From: Magnetospira sp.
GTDB lineage: Bacteria; Pseudomonadota; Alphaproteobacteria; Rhodospirillales; Magnetospiraceae
Reading direction: 5' to 3'
NCBI GenBank assembly: GCA_028282245.1
Contig: JANQIL010000056.1
Span: 1 to 47,370, forward strand
DNA length: 47,370 nucleotides
The number at the start of each line of letters is the position of its first letter. Position 1 is the first letter of the stretch. A program made the translations under genes and the position numbers. Shown here in pieces: positions 34,247 to 42,954 of the stretch. The notes below the pieces were generated by a model that saw nothing but the letters and a program-made list of their open reading frames with translations, made no database searches and was not told where the DNA came from.

Positions 34247-34278
34247 CCCCGGAGCGGCCCGCGACGGCCGCTTCGGGG
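34247..34278 (+). terminator. Hairpin downstream of leuA
   Basis: CCCCGGAGCGGCC (34247-34259) pairs with GGCCGCTTCGGGG (34266-34278), with one mismatch in thirteen and a six-base loop, starting eleven bases after the leuA stop. No U-tract follows. It probably ends the leuA transcript, and gpmI has its own AT-rich upstream region (34340-34390). Confidence 0.65.
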
Positions 34279-34401
34279 CGTGCCACCGGATGTTCATCCG
34301 GAATCCGTCGCGCTCCGCCGCGAACCCCGATATAGTGGGGACATGGAATTTGGCGCGGATATACGCGCTTTTAGTGTTTAATCAAACCAAGGAGGCATGC
34401 C

Positions 34402-35964
34402 ATGACCGCGCGGACTCCACGCCCCGTCGTGCTGTGCATACTCGACGGCTGGGGCGAGCGGGCCGAGAGCGACCACAACGCGATCGCCCTGGCCGACACC
34501 CCGACCTGGGACCGTCTGGTGACCCAGTATCCGACCGCCCGGCTCGACGCCTCGGGCCTCGAGGTGGGGTTGCCGGACGGCCAGATGGGCAATTCCGAGG
34601 TCGGCCACATGAATCTCGGGGCCGGCCGGGTGGTGATGCAGGATCTGCCGCGCATCGACGCCGCGGCGGCCGACGGCTCGCTGGCCGCCAATCCGGCGTT
34701 GCGCGAATGCATCGCGGCGCTCAGGGAGAGCGGCGGCGCCTGCCACCTGATGGGACTGATGTCGCCGGGCGGCGTGCATTCGCACCAGGACCAGATGGCG
34801 GCGATCGCCCGCGCGGTATCCGGGGCCGGAGTACCGGTGATCGTGCACGCGTTCCTGGACGGCCGCGACACCCCGCCGTCCAGCGCCCTGGGCTATTTGC
34901 GGAAATTCCTGGATGGCACGGCCGACCTGAACCTGACGATCGGCGTGGTCTCGGGGCGCTACTATGCCATGGACCGCGACAAGCGGTGGGACCGGGTGGC
35001 CAGGGCCCACGCGGCGCTGGTCGAGGCGACGGGCGAGACGGCGGCGGACGGTCTGGACGCCATCCGGCGGAGCTACGACGCCGGGACGACCGACGAATTC
35101 GTGCTGCCCACGGTGGTCGCCGGCTATCCCGGCATGCGCGATGGCGACGGGCTGATCATGGGCAATTTCCGGGCCGACCGGGCACGCGAGATCCTGGCGG
35201 CGCTGGTCGATCCGGCGTTCGACGGTTTCGAGCGCGGCCGCGCCGTGGCCTGGGCCGCCAAGCTGGGCCTGGTGGAGTACTCGAAGAATCTCAACGCCTT
35301 CCTGGACACCATGTTCCCGCCGGAGGAACTGACCGACATCCTGGGCGAGGTGGTATCCAAGGCGGGCCGCACCCAGTTGCGGATCGCCGAGACGGAGAAG
35401 TACGCCCACGTCACCTTCTTCCTGAATGGCGGCCAGGAACAGGTGTTCGAGGGCGAGGAGCGAATCCTGGTGCCGTCGCCCAAGGTGGCGACCTACGATC
35501 TACAGCCCGAAATGTCGGCTCCCGAGGTGGCCGACAAGCTGGTCGCCGCCATCGGCGGCGGCACATTCGATCTGGTGGTGGTCAATTTCGCCAACGGCGA
35601 CATGGTCGGCCACACCGGCATCCTGGACGCCGCCATCCGGGCCGCGCGGACGATCGACGACTGTCTCGCCAGGCTGGAGGCGGCGGTCATCGCGGCCGGC
35701 GGCACCCTGTTGGTGACGGCCGACCACGGCAACTGCGAACAGATGCTGGCCAGCGACGGCAGCCAGCCGCACACAGCCCATACCCTGAATCCGGTTCCGG
35801 CGATCCTGATCAACGCCCCGGCCTGGGCGCAGGGGTTGCAGAGCGGCCGGCTGGCCGACGTGGCGCCTACGCTGCTGCGTCTCATGGGCCTCGCGCAACC
35901 GGCCGGAATGACCGGACGGTCGCTGATCGTCGAACACAGTGACCGTTCCGCCGCCGCCGAGTAA
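34402..35964 (+). CDS. gpmI: 2,3-bisphosphoglycerate-independent phosphoglycerate mutase
   Basis: A 520-residue, manganese-dependent glycolytic enzyme of the alkaline phosphatase superfamily. The first metal-binding stretch is LCILDGWG (Asp15) and the phosphorylated Ser65 is in QMGNSEVGHMNLG. It has HSHQDQ, DGRDTPP, GRYYAMDRDKRWDR, the metal site VNFANGDMVGHTG, and TADHGNCE near the end. AAGGAGG stands six bases before the ATG. It heads a tightly packed run with envC, ctpA, the deacetylase and rppH, an order common in alphaproteobacteria. Confidence 0.97.
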   Translation: MTARTPRPVVLCILDGWGERAESDHNAIALADTPTWDRLVTQYPTARLDASGLEVGLPDGQMGNSEVGHMNLGAGRVVMQDLPRIDAAAADGSLAANPALRECIAALRESGGACHLMGLMSPGGVHSHQDQMAAIARAVSGAGVPVIVHAFLDGRDTPPSSALGYLRKFLDGTADLNLTIGVVSGRYYAMDRDKRWDRVARAHAALVEATGETAADGLDAIRRSYDAGTTDEFVLPTVVAGYPGMRDGDGLIMGNFRADRAREILAALVDPAFDGFERGRAVAWAAKLGLVEYSKNLNAFLDTMFPPEELTDILGEVVSKAGRTQLRIAETEKYAHVTFFLNGGQEQVFEGEERILVPSPKVATYDLQPEMSAPEVADKLVAAIGGGTFDLVVVNFANGDMVGHTGILDAAIRAARTIDDCLARLEAAVIAAGGTLLVTADHGNCEQMLASDGSQPHTAHTLNPVPAILINAPAWAQGLQSGRLADVAPTLLRLMGLAQPAGMTGRSLIVEHSDRSAAAE

Positions 35965-35971
35965 CCGCCGC

Positions 35972-37183
35972 ATGCGAGACGTCGCGCTCGCCGTCGCCGC
36001 CCTTCTCGCGGTGGCGGCCGCCGCGTCGGCCGAGGCCCCGCTCGATGAACTCGACCGCACCGAGACGGCGCTGCAGAAGAGCCGCGCCGAGCAGCGCGAT
36101 CTGGAACGCCGCGCCGCCGCCGCGCGGGACGAGATGAACCGCCTTCGCCGTGCCCTGGTGGCGGCCGGAGGCAGCACCCGCGAGCGCGAGTCCGGAGTCG
36201 CCGAGATCGAATCCCGGCTGGCCGACCTGGAAGCCGAGGAGGCGGCCAAGCGAGCCGATCTGATGGCGCGCCGCGACCAGTTCGATGGTCTGCTGTTCAC
36301 CCTTCAGCGGATGGCCCGCTATCCGCCGGAAGCCCTGATCGTGCTGCCGCGCGATCCCAACGACACCGTGCGCGGCGCCATCCTGATGCGTGCCGCGCTG
36401 CCGGAGATCGAGGCGCGGTCGGCGATCCTGCGCCGCCAGCTCGAGTCCCTGACGGCGACCCGGCGCGCCCTGGCCCGCGAACGCGACGACCTGGTGGCGG
36501 CGCGCGACCGGCTGACCGACGAGCGCGGCGAACTGGATCAGTTGCTGGCCCGCAAGGCGGCGCTGTTCGCCGATCTGCGGCAACAGGGGGCGTCGGCCCG
36601 CGCGGCGGTCGCCCGGTTGGCCGCGAAATCGCGCGATCTGCGCGATCTGGTGCGCCGCCTGGACGCCGAGCGGACGGCGGCGCGCCTTGCGGCGGTGGTG
36701 CCGGCCGCCAAGCCACGTCTCCTCGAGACGACGGTGCCGGTCCGCGCGGTGCCGGCGCCCGCGTCCGGTCTCCCGATCAGCCGGTCGCGCGGTCGCCTGC
36801 CGCAGCCGGTCAACGGCCGGGTGGTGACGTCCTACGGATCGCGGCAGGGCAAGGGGCCGACCGCCAAGGGCCTGACCTTCGAGACCCGCCCGGGCGCCCG
36901 GGTGGTGGCGCCGCATGGTGGAAAGATCGTGTTCGCCGGCCCATTTCGCGGTTATGGGCGACTCTTGATCATCGAACACGGCGAGGGATACCATACGCTG
37001 CTGTCCGGAATGGCTCGAATCGACGGCGCCATCGGCCAAACGGTGCTGACCGGGGAGCCGGTCGGAGTCATGGAAACCTCAGGCATTCAGCGTCCGCGGC
37101 TATATCTTGAGTTGCGCCGCGATAGTCAGCCCATCAATCCCCGGCCGTGGCTCACGGCACAGAAAGGCAAGGCAAACGGATGA
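35972..37183 (+). CDS. envC: EnvC-like murein hydrolase activator
   Basis: A 403-residue exported protein. It has a signal peptide (MRDVALAVAALLAVAAAASA), long charged coiled-coil helices (about 22-245: LDRTETALQKSRAEQRDLERR), and a C-terminal LytM/M23 domain (about 290-398). The zinc ligands of active M23 peptidases are missing, as in E. coli EnvC: the HxxxD position reads LTFETRPG and the final HxH reads YLELRR. It therefore most likely activates a cell-wall amidase during division rather than cutting murein itself. ATG 35972 is chosen for the signal peptide; the frame extends to GTG 35939 inside gpmI. The stop overlaps ctpA. Confidence 0.92.
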   Translation: MRDVALAVAALLAVAAAASAEAPLDELDRTETALQKSRAEQRDLERRAAAARDEMNRLRRALVAAGGSTRERESGVAEIESRLADLEAEEAAKRADLMARRDQFDGLLFTLQRMARYPPEALIVLPRDPNDTVRGAILMRAALPEIEARSAILRRQLESLTATRRALARERDDLVAARDRLTDERGELDQLLARKAALFADLRQQGASARAAVARLAAKSRDLRDLVRRLDAERTAARLAAVVPAAKPRLLETTVPVRAVPAPASGLPISRSRGRLPQPVNGRVVTSYGSRQGKGPTAKGLTFETRPGARVVAPHGGKIVFAGPFRGYGRLLIIEHGEGYHTLLSGMARIDGAIGQTVLTGEPVGVMETSGIQRPRLYLELRRDSQPINPRPWLTAQKGKANG

Positions 37184-38493
37184 AATTCAAGTGGATCGCG
37201 CTCACCCTGCTGGCCGGCGCCCTGGTCTGGCAGGTCGCCCCGCTCGCCCAGAACGCCGAACCGGACGCACCGGAAAACCCGGATACCTATGATCTGCTGA
37301 TCCTGTTCGGCGATGTGTTCGAGCGGGTCCGCGCCAACTACGTGGAGCCAGCCGACGACCAGGAGCTGATCGAGGCGGCGATCACCGGCATGCTGACGTC
37401 GCTGGACCCCCATTCCAGCTACATGAATCCGAAAACCTATCGCGAGATGCGGGTGCAGACGCGCGGCGAGTTCGGCGGCCTGGGGATCGAGGTGACGATG
37501 GAGAACGGCCTGATCAAGGTGGTGTCGCCGATCGACGACACTCCGGCGTTCCGGGCCGGGATCGAGCCGGGCGACCTGATCACCCACCTGGACAACGAGG
37601 CGATCATGGGCCTGACCCTTCAGGAGGCGGTCGAGAGGATGCGCGGCAAGGTCGGCACCGACATCACCCTGACCATCCGGCGAGCCGCCCGCGAGCCGTT
37701 CGACGTGACCATTACCCGGGCGGTGATCCAGATCCGCTCGGTGCGGGCTCGCCTGGAGGGCGATGTCGGCTACCTGCGCATCACCTCGTTCAGCGAGAAC
37801 ACCGAAACCAATCTGAAGGCGGCGATCGAGGATCTGCGGTCCGAGAAGGGCGACCAGTTGGCCGGCATCGTGCTCGACCTGCGCAACAACCCGGGCGGCC
37901 TGCTCGATCAGGCGGTGGAGGTGTCCGACTCGTTCCTGGACAAGGGGGAGATCGTCTCCACCCGGTCGCGCGATCCGGAGGAAGGCCAACGCTTCAACGC
38001 GCGGCCCGGGGACCTGATCGACGGCCTGCCCATGGTGGTGCTGATCAACGGCGGCTCGGCCTCGGCCTCGGAGATCGTCGCCGGCGCCCTGCAGGACCAC
38101 CGCCGCGCCCTGATCCTGGGCACCAAGTCGTTCGGCAAGGGCTCGGTGCAGACCATCGTGCCGCTGCCCGGACACGGCGCCATGCGGTTGACCACGGCGC
38201 GGTACTACACGCCGTCCGGGCGTTCCATCCAGGCCAAGGGCATCGAGCCCGATATCGAGGTCATGCAGGCCCGCATCGAGGACCTGAGGCCTCCGAACGG
38301 GCGCCGCGAGGCCGATCTGCGCGGCGCCCTCGTCAATGGCGACGAGCCGGAACGGCCGGGCGAAACCGAGGACCCCGAAACACCGGAGGATGCCGAGGAC
38401 CCGGCGGTGGACACTCCTCGGGACTATCAACTTCTGCGCGCCCTCGACCTGATCAACGGAGTCGCCCTGTACTCCGCGCGGGTCACCGAATAG
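37180..38493 (+). CDS. ctpA: Carboxy-terminal processing protease CtpA (S41 family)
   Basis: A 437-residue periplasmic protease with an N-terminal signal/anchor (MKFKWIALTLLAGALVWQVA). A PDZ domain follows at about 97-180 (GLGIEVTMENGLIKVVSPIDDTPAF), then the tail-specific protease domain. The catalytic dyad is Ser295 in GGSASASEI and Lys320 in SFGKGSVQ, spaced 25 apart as in Prc and CtpB. The C-terminal region from about 385 is acidic (ETEDPETPEDAEDP). The ATG overlaps the envC stop. Neighbouring envC and yibQ suggest shared work in cell-wall remodelling. Confidence 0.95.
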   Translation: MKFKWIALTLLAGALVWQVAPLAQNAEPDAPENPDTYDLLILFGDVFERVRANYVEPADDQELIEAAITGMLTSLDPHSSYMNPKTYREMRVQTRGEFGGLGIEVTMENGLIKVVSPIDDTPAFRAGIEPGDLITHLDNEAIMGLTLQEAVERMRGKVGTDITLTIRRAAREPFDVTITRAVIQIRSVRARLEGDVGYLRITSFSENTETNLKAAIEDLRSEKGDQLAGIVLDLRNNPGGLLDQAVEVSDSFLDKGEIVSTRSRDPEEGQRFNARPGDLIDGLPMVVLINGGSASASEIVAGALQDHRRALILGTKSFGKGSVQTIVPLPGHGAMRLTTARYYTPSGRSIQAKGIEPDIEVMQARIEDLRPPNGRREADLRGALVNGDEPERPGETEDPETPEDAEDPAVDTPRDYQLLRALDLINGVALYSARVTE

Positions 38494-38521
38494 GGCGGCC
38501 GCGATCGGGGAGGCTCGAAGG

Positions 38522-39787
38522 GTGGCGTTTTTCGACAAGCTGATCGGCCGCAAGGGCGCCGCGGACGACGATCTGTCGGATGACGACATGGCGTCGGATT
38601 TCGACGACCACGACGAGGACGGCGAGGGCAACTTCTGGTCCCGCATGGATTCGGCCAAGCGTCGCAAGGTGATGCTGTTCGGCGGCGGCGCGGCCGGCCT
38701 GCTGGTGATCGGCATTGTCGCGCTGCTTCTGTTTTCCGGCGGCGATCACCGATCCGGCACCATGATCTCCGTCGAGTTGCCGGACCGGACGGTCGGTGGC
38801 GGACTGACCCCGCCCGGCGAGGGCGCCGACCCGGACGACGAAGCGGCGGCGGACGACGACGACGACGCGTCGCTCAACGATGTGGCCGACAGCGTCGAGG
38901 ACGGCAATGCGGCGACCGCCGGGGTCGTCGTGTCGTCGACCCCGTTGACCGCGTTCGACGGCGTGCCGGCGCCGCCCCAGGAAATGCCCCTGCCGGCGGC
39001 GCCGATCGCCGATATCACGGAACAGAACCCGCTCGGCCCGCTGCCGATGGTGTCGGAGGACGGCCTGGAGCCGTGGCGCCTCTATGCGCGCGATTTCACG
39101 TTCGACGACCGGCCGCGCATCGTGCTGATCGTCGGCGGCCTCGGGTTGAGCCGCGCCGCCACCATGGCCGCCATCGAGCGGCTGCCCGGCGACGTCGCCC
39201 TGGCGTTCAGCCCCTACGGGGAGAATCTGTCCGAATACGCCGCGCTGGCCCGCGAGTACGGTCACGAGCCGTTGGCCGCCGTGCCCATGGAGCCCGACGA
39301 TTTCCCGCAGCGCGACCCGGGACCGATGGGCCTGATGACCACGCTTCCCGACGACGAGAACCTGCGGCGCCTGGACCGCGCCCTGGCCGCGCTGCCGGGC
39401 CACGTGGGGGTTCTGGCGTCGATGGGGTCGCGGTTCGCGACCGAGGAGGCGGCGATCACCCCGGTGCTCGAACATCTCAAGAAACGCGGCGTGATGTGGG
39501 TCGACAACCGGCCCGGCGGCGGCACCCGGGCGCTCGACGCGGCGCTCGATCTCAAGGTTCCGACCGCCTTCATCGACATGGTGATCGACGACGATCCGTC
39601 GCCGGCGGCGATTGCCCGGAACCTCGCGCGGCTGGAGGAAACGGCCCGCCGGCGGTCGGTGGCGGTGGCCCTGGCGCGTCCGCTCCCGGTCACCCTTGAG
39701 TCCCTGGGCCGCTGGATCGCCGACCTGGACGCCCGCACCATCACGCTCGCTCCGGTCACCGCGGTCGCCGGCATCCAGATCCCATGA
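38522..39787 (+). CDS. Divergent polysaccharide deacetylase (YibQ family)
   Basis: A 421-residue protein. It has an acidic cytoplasmic head (DDDLSDDDMASDFDDHDEDGEG), a membrane segment at about 51-72, and a very acidic low-complexity linker (DDEAAADDDDDAS). The divergent polysaccharide deacetylase domain spans about 190-421 (RPRIVLIVGGLGLSRAATMAAIERLPGDVALAFSPYG; MGSRFATEE; RGVMWVDNRP). It is a NodB-like barrel with altered metal residues, so enzymatic activity is doubtful. GTG 38522 follows GGGGAGG. Position after envC-ctpA is conserved in proteobacteria. Confidence 0.9.
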   Translation: MAFFDKLIGRKGAADDDLSDDDMASDFDDHDEDGEGNFWSRMDSAKRRKVMLFGGGAAGLLVIGIVALLLFSGGDHRSGTMISVELPDRTVGGGLTPPGEGADPDDEAAADDDDDASLNDVADSVEDGNAATAGVVVSSTPLTAFDGVPAPPQEMPLPAAPIADITEQNPLGPLPMVSEDGLEPWRLYARDFTFDDRPRIVLIVGGLGLSRAATMAAIERLPGDVALAFSPYGENLSEYAALAREYGHEPLAAVPMEPDDFPQRDPGPMGLMTTLPDDENLRRLDRALAALPGHVGVLASMGSRFATEEAAITPVLEHLKKRGVMWVDNRPGGGTRALDAALDLKVPTAFIDMVIDDDPSPAAIARNLARLEETARRRSVAVALARPLPVTLESLGRWIADLDARTITLAPVTAVAGIQIP

Positions 39788-40266
39788 CTCCGACGATTCC
39801 GTTCGACAAAAGGCCCTACCGGCGTTGTGTCGGCGCCATGATCCTCAACGCCCGGGGGCTGGTGTTCGTGGCCCGCCGCATCGACACGCGGGCCGACGCC
39901 TGGCAGATGCCGCAGGGCGGCATCGACGAGGGGGAGAAGCCGCGCCAGGCGGTGCTGCGCGAGGTGGCCGAGGAAATCGGCACCGACAAGGTGGACGTGC
40001 TCGCCAAGTCGCGGACCTGGCTATCCTATGATCTGCCGCCGGAGATCGCCGATCGCATCTGGAAAGGGCGCTATCGGGGCCAGACCCAGCGCTGGTTCGC
40101 GCTCCGCTTCACCGGACGCGACAGCGACATCGACCTGGCGACGGCGCATCCCGAATTCGACGCCTGGCGGTGGGTGCCGATGCGGCGGCTTCCCGACCTC
40201 ATCATCGAATTCAAGCGACCCCTTTATGAGCGACTGGTGGCCGAATTCGCGCATTTAGTTCGCTGA
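39784..40266 (+). CDS. rppH: RNA pyrophosphohydrolase
   Basis: A 160-residue Nudix hydrolase that removes pyrophosphate from 5' triphosphorylated RNA and so starts mRNA decay. The Nudix box runs from Gly45 to Gly66 with Glu51, Arg59-Glu60 and Glu63-Glu64 in the right spacing. YRRCVGAMILN at the start, AWQMPQGG before the box and GQTQRWFALRF after it are RppH signatures. It overlaps the upstream gene by four bases (ATGA). Confidence 0.94.
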   Translation: MTPTIPFDKRPYRRCVGAMILNARGLVFVARRIDTRADAWQMPQGGIDEGEKPRQAVLREVAEEIGTDKVDVLAKSRTWLSYDLPPEIADRIWKGRYRGQTQRWFALRFTGRDSDIDLATAHPEFDAWRWVPMRRLPDLIIEFKRPLYERLVAEFAHLVR

Positions 40267-40325
40267 TGACAGTTCGCGGACAGCCGTCTATAACGCGCTG
40301 ACCCGCAAGCGATGGACATCCCGAC

Positions 40326-41297
40326 ATGCTGTATGCGCAAATCGCCTTTGGTTTCGTCCTGTTGCTGGGCGGGGCGGAAATCATGGTCCGGGGATCGGTC
40401 GCGGTGGCGCGGCGGCTCGGTGTCTCGACCCTGCTCATCGGGATGACCGTCGTGGCGTTCGGGACGTCGGCGCCGGAACTGGTGGTCACCCTTCAGGCGA
40501 CGCTGTCCGATGCCGGCGAGATGGCGCTCGGCAACCTGATTGGCAGCAACATCGCGAACGTGCTCCTGATTCTCGGGGCGGCGGCGGCGGTCAAGCCGAT
40601 CGCCACCGGCCATCCGACGATGATCCGCGATGGCTGGGTGCTGATCGTCGGCAGCCTGCTGTTCGGCGGCCTGGTTCTGCTTGGCGAGATCGACCGCTGG
40701 TCGGGCGCGCTGCTGCTGGCCGGTTTCGGCGCGTTCCTGTGGATTACCACCCGCCAGGGCGACGGGGTCAGCGACAGCCTGCTCGAGGAGGCCGAGGAAC
40801 TCGGCCGGTTCAGGGGGCCGACCCTGCTGGCCTGGATCATGGTGGTCGGCGGCCTTGTCGGGCTGCTGTACGGGGCCGACCATCTCGTCGAGGGCGGCAC
40901 CGCCCTGGCCCGCCAGTTCGGCGTGTCGGAGGAGGTGATCGGTCTCACCGTGATCGCCTTCGGAACCTCGCTGCCGGAATTGGCGGCGTCGATGGTGGCC
41001 GCCTTCCGCAACCACTCGGGCCTGGCGCTGGGCAACGTGATCGGCAGCAACCTGTTCAACATCCTGGGCATCGCCGGGATCGTCGCGGTTGTTCATCCGA
41101 TCCCGGTGCCGCAGCAGATCCTCGGGTTCGACATCTGGGCCATGCTGATCGCCACCATGCTGCTGATACCGTTCGCGATCACCAACCGCGCGTTCAGCCG
41201 TGGCGAGGCGGTCGCCTTTCTCGTTCTCTACGGAGGCTACGTGGCGGCCCAGGTGACCGGCCTGCCGGTCGTCGTCGCCGGGTGGCTGCTGTCATGA
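40326..41297 (+). CDS. Calcium/sodium antiporter (CaCA family, YrbG-like)
   Basis: A 323-residue membrane protein with two inverted halves, each carrying the alpha-repeat pair of cation/Ca2+ exchangers: AFGTSAPELVV and GNLIGSNIAN in the first half, AFGTSLPELAASM and GNVIGSNLFN in the second. About ten membrane segments are visible. It exports calcium or exchanges it for sodium or protons at the inner membrane. It starts 59 bases after rppH and its stop overlaps the SDR gene (ATGA). Confidence 0.92.
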   Translation: MLYAQIAFGFVLLLGGAEIMVRGSVAVARRLGVSTLLIGMTVVAFGTSAPELVVTLQATLSDAGEMALGNLIGSNIANVLLILGAAAAVKPIATGHPTMIRDGWVLIVGSLLFGGLVLLGEIDRWSGALLLAGFGAFLWITTRQGDGVSDSLLEEAEELGRFRGPTLLAWIMVVGGLVGLLYGADHLVEGGTALARQFGVSEEVIGLTVIAFGTSLPELAASMVAAFRNHSGLALGNVIGSNLFNILGIAGIVAVVHPIPVPQQILGFDIWAMLIATMLLIPFAITNRAFSRGEAVAFLVLYGGYVAAQVTGLPVVVAGWLLS

Positions 41298-42052
41298 CCC
41301 GCTGCGCGCTGGTGACCGGCGCCGGCGCGCGCATCGGCCGCGCCATCGCGCTCGATCTGGCGCGCAACGGCTGGCGGGTGGCGGTGCATTTCCACAGGTC
41401 GAGCGGCCCGGCCGACGAGGTCGCCCGCGCCATCCAGTCGGGCGGCGGGCGCGCCGTGGCGCTGAACGGCGATCTGACCGATCAGGCGGCGGCGGTCGGT
41501 CTGGTCGACCGCGCGGCCGAGCAACTGGGGCCCGTCGCCTGTCTGATCAACAACGCCTCGGTGTTCGAACTGGATTCGATCGACAGCGTGACCCGCGAAT
41601 CGTGGGATCGCCACATGGACGTCAACCTGTGGGCGCCGCTGATCCTGATCCAGGCGATGCACCGCCGGCTGCCCGATGGGGTGACCGGCAACGTGATCAA
41701 CCTGATCGACCAGCGGGTATGGAATCTGACGCCGCATTTCACGTCCTACACGGTCAGCAAGGCCGGCCTGTGGACCCTGACCCGCACCCTGGCCCTGGCC
41801 CTGGCGCCGCGCATTCGGGTCAACGCCATCGGTCCGGGGCCCACCCTGCCGTCGTCGCGCCAGACGGCGGACTCGTTCGCCGCCCAGTATCGGTCGGTGC
41901 CGCTAAGCCGCCAGACCGGACTCGAGGAGATTTGCCACGCGGTGCGGTTTATCCTTGCCGCGCCGGCCATGACCGGGCAAATGATAGCCCTTGACGGCGG
42001 CCAGCACCTAGGCTGGGCCCAGGCGCCGCTTGGCACCGCCCCGGAGGACTGA
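41294..42052 (+). CDS. folM: SDR-family pteridine reductase-like protein (FolM-like)
   Basis: A 252-residue short-chain dehydrogenase. The NADPH motif is TGAGARIG (8-15), with the Arg that marks pteridine reductases (TGxxxRxG). The catalytic set is Asp139 (NLIDQRV), Tyr152 and Lys156 (YTVSK); Asp replaces the usual SDR serine, exactly as in Leishmania PTR1, where the spacing between Asp and Tyr is also thirteen. IGPGPTLPS near 179 fits too. The next gene is folB, so it likely reduces a dihydropterin or dihydrofolate. FolM versus other SDR is inferred from motifs. Confidence 0.83.
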   Translation: MTRCALVTGAGARIGRAIALDLARNGWRVAVHFHRSSGPADEVARAIQSGGGRAVALNGDLTDQAAAVGLVDRAAEQLGPVACLINNASVFELDSIDSVTRESWDRHMDVNLWAPLILIQAMHRRLPDGVTGNVINLIDQRVWNLTPHFTSYTVSKAGLWTLTRTLALALAPRIRVNAIGPGPTLPSSRQTADSFAAQYRSVPLSRQTGLEEICHAVRFILAAPAMTGQMIALDGGQHLGWAQAPLGTAPED

Positions 42053-42058
42053 TCCCAC

Positions 42059-42484
42059 ATGACGGCCGGCCCCGCCCGCATCATCCAGCCGCAACAGTTC
42101 GCGGACGCCCATACCGCGACCCGCCACGTGTTCATCCGCGATCTCGTCCTGGCCTGCCGGATCGGCATCCACGATTACGAGAAGACGGCGCCGCAGCGGG
42201 TGCGGATCAACCTCGACCTGGCGGTCTGCGAATCCGGCACCGCGCCGCGCGACGAGGATCTGGGCAGCGTGGTCTGCTACGAAGGCATTGCCGGCGGCAT
42301 TCGCGCGCTGATCGCCGAGGGTCACGTGAATCTGGTCGAGACGCTGGCCGAACGGGTGGCCGACGCCTGCTTCGCCGATTCGCGGGTGCGGGTGGCGCGG
42401 GTGCGGATCGAGAAGCTGGACGTGTTTCCGGATGCCACCAGCGCGGGCGTGGAGATCGAGAGAATCAATCATCGCGCGATCTGA
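42059..42484 (+). CDS. folB: Dihydroneopterin aldolase
   Basis: A 141-residue T-fold enzyme of folate synthesis, releasing glycolaldehyde from dihydroneopterin. It shows RIGIHDYEKTAPQRVRINL with the substrate-anchoring region, VVCYEGIAGGIRAL, HVNLVETLAERVAD and the catalytic-lysine block IEKLDVFPDATSAGVEI. An N-terminal extension of some 20 residues precedes the conserved part; a later start is possible. It begins six bases after the SDR gene. The pairing folM-folB supports both calls. Confidence 0.9.
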   Translation: MTAGPARIIQPQQFADAHTATRHVFIRDLVLACRIGIHDYEKTAPQRVRINLDLAVCESGTAPRDEDLGSVVCYEGIAGGIRALIAEGHVNLVETLAERVADACFADSRVRVARVRIEKLDVFPDATSAGVEIERINHRAI

Positions 42485-42954
42485 TGCTGGGCGATCCTTG
42501 AGGACATTCGCGCGCCCCCGAAATCGCCGCCTCCCGCCGGGCGCGGGGTCCACCCACCGGCCTCGCGGCGGCCGCCGATGCGGTTGCGGTTGAACAGGAA
42601 GCCCGCGCGGACCCCCCAGACATCCCATGAACAGGCCTCGTCCGGAAGCCGAAAAGCCGCCTGTTTCGAGGTCTCTAGCGGTCGATTGGTGCCTGTTGTT
42701 CACAGGACGGGGTGGGAATTAACGGTTGCTTTACCCTCGCCACACGTTGTTCAGTACCGGGACGGAACCGCATCATTGAAAAGAATTTTCCATTAAATTC
42801 AAACAATTATTATAATTGCTTTTTTTTTGGGCAAGCTGCTGAACGCAAGGCGATCCGACGGGTCACGGCTTTGTCGCCGCCTTTGCCCACATCCTTATCC
42901 ACAGGAATCGTGGATAGAACCACGCCGTTGACCGCCCGTCCGCCCACCCCCTAA
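42485..42954. other. 470-bp gap between folB and uvrC with AT-rich block and DnaA box
   Basis: No convincing gene is seen. At 42770-42830 the DNA is AT-rich: CAATTAT and ATAATTG form an inverted repeat (42804-42818) followed by nine Ts (42820-42828), resembling a weak terminator for the folB transcript. At 42895-42903 there is a perfect DnaA box, TTATCCACA, and seven bases on GTGGATA (42911-42917) completes an inverted TATCCAC pair. It could be a DnaA-controlled promoter for uvrC. The standard alphaproteobacterial origin genes are absent. Confidence 0.55.

Noticed and set aside
42485-42954. Chromosomal replication origin
   Set aside because: There is one perfect DnaA box plus one partial, and none of the usual alphaproteobacterial origin neighbours; the evidence is too thin.
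42712-42954. 80-codon frame just before uvrC
   Set aside because: It crosses the T-tract and DnaA box and reads through AT-rich DNA with runs of Asn and Phe; it is more likely untranslated.
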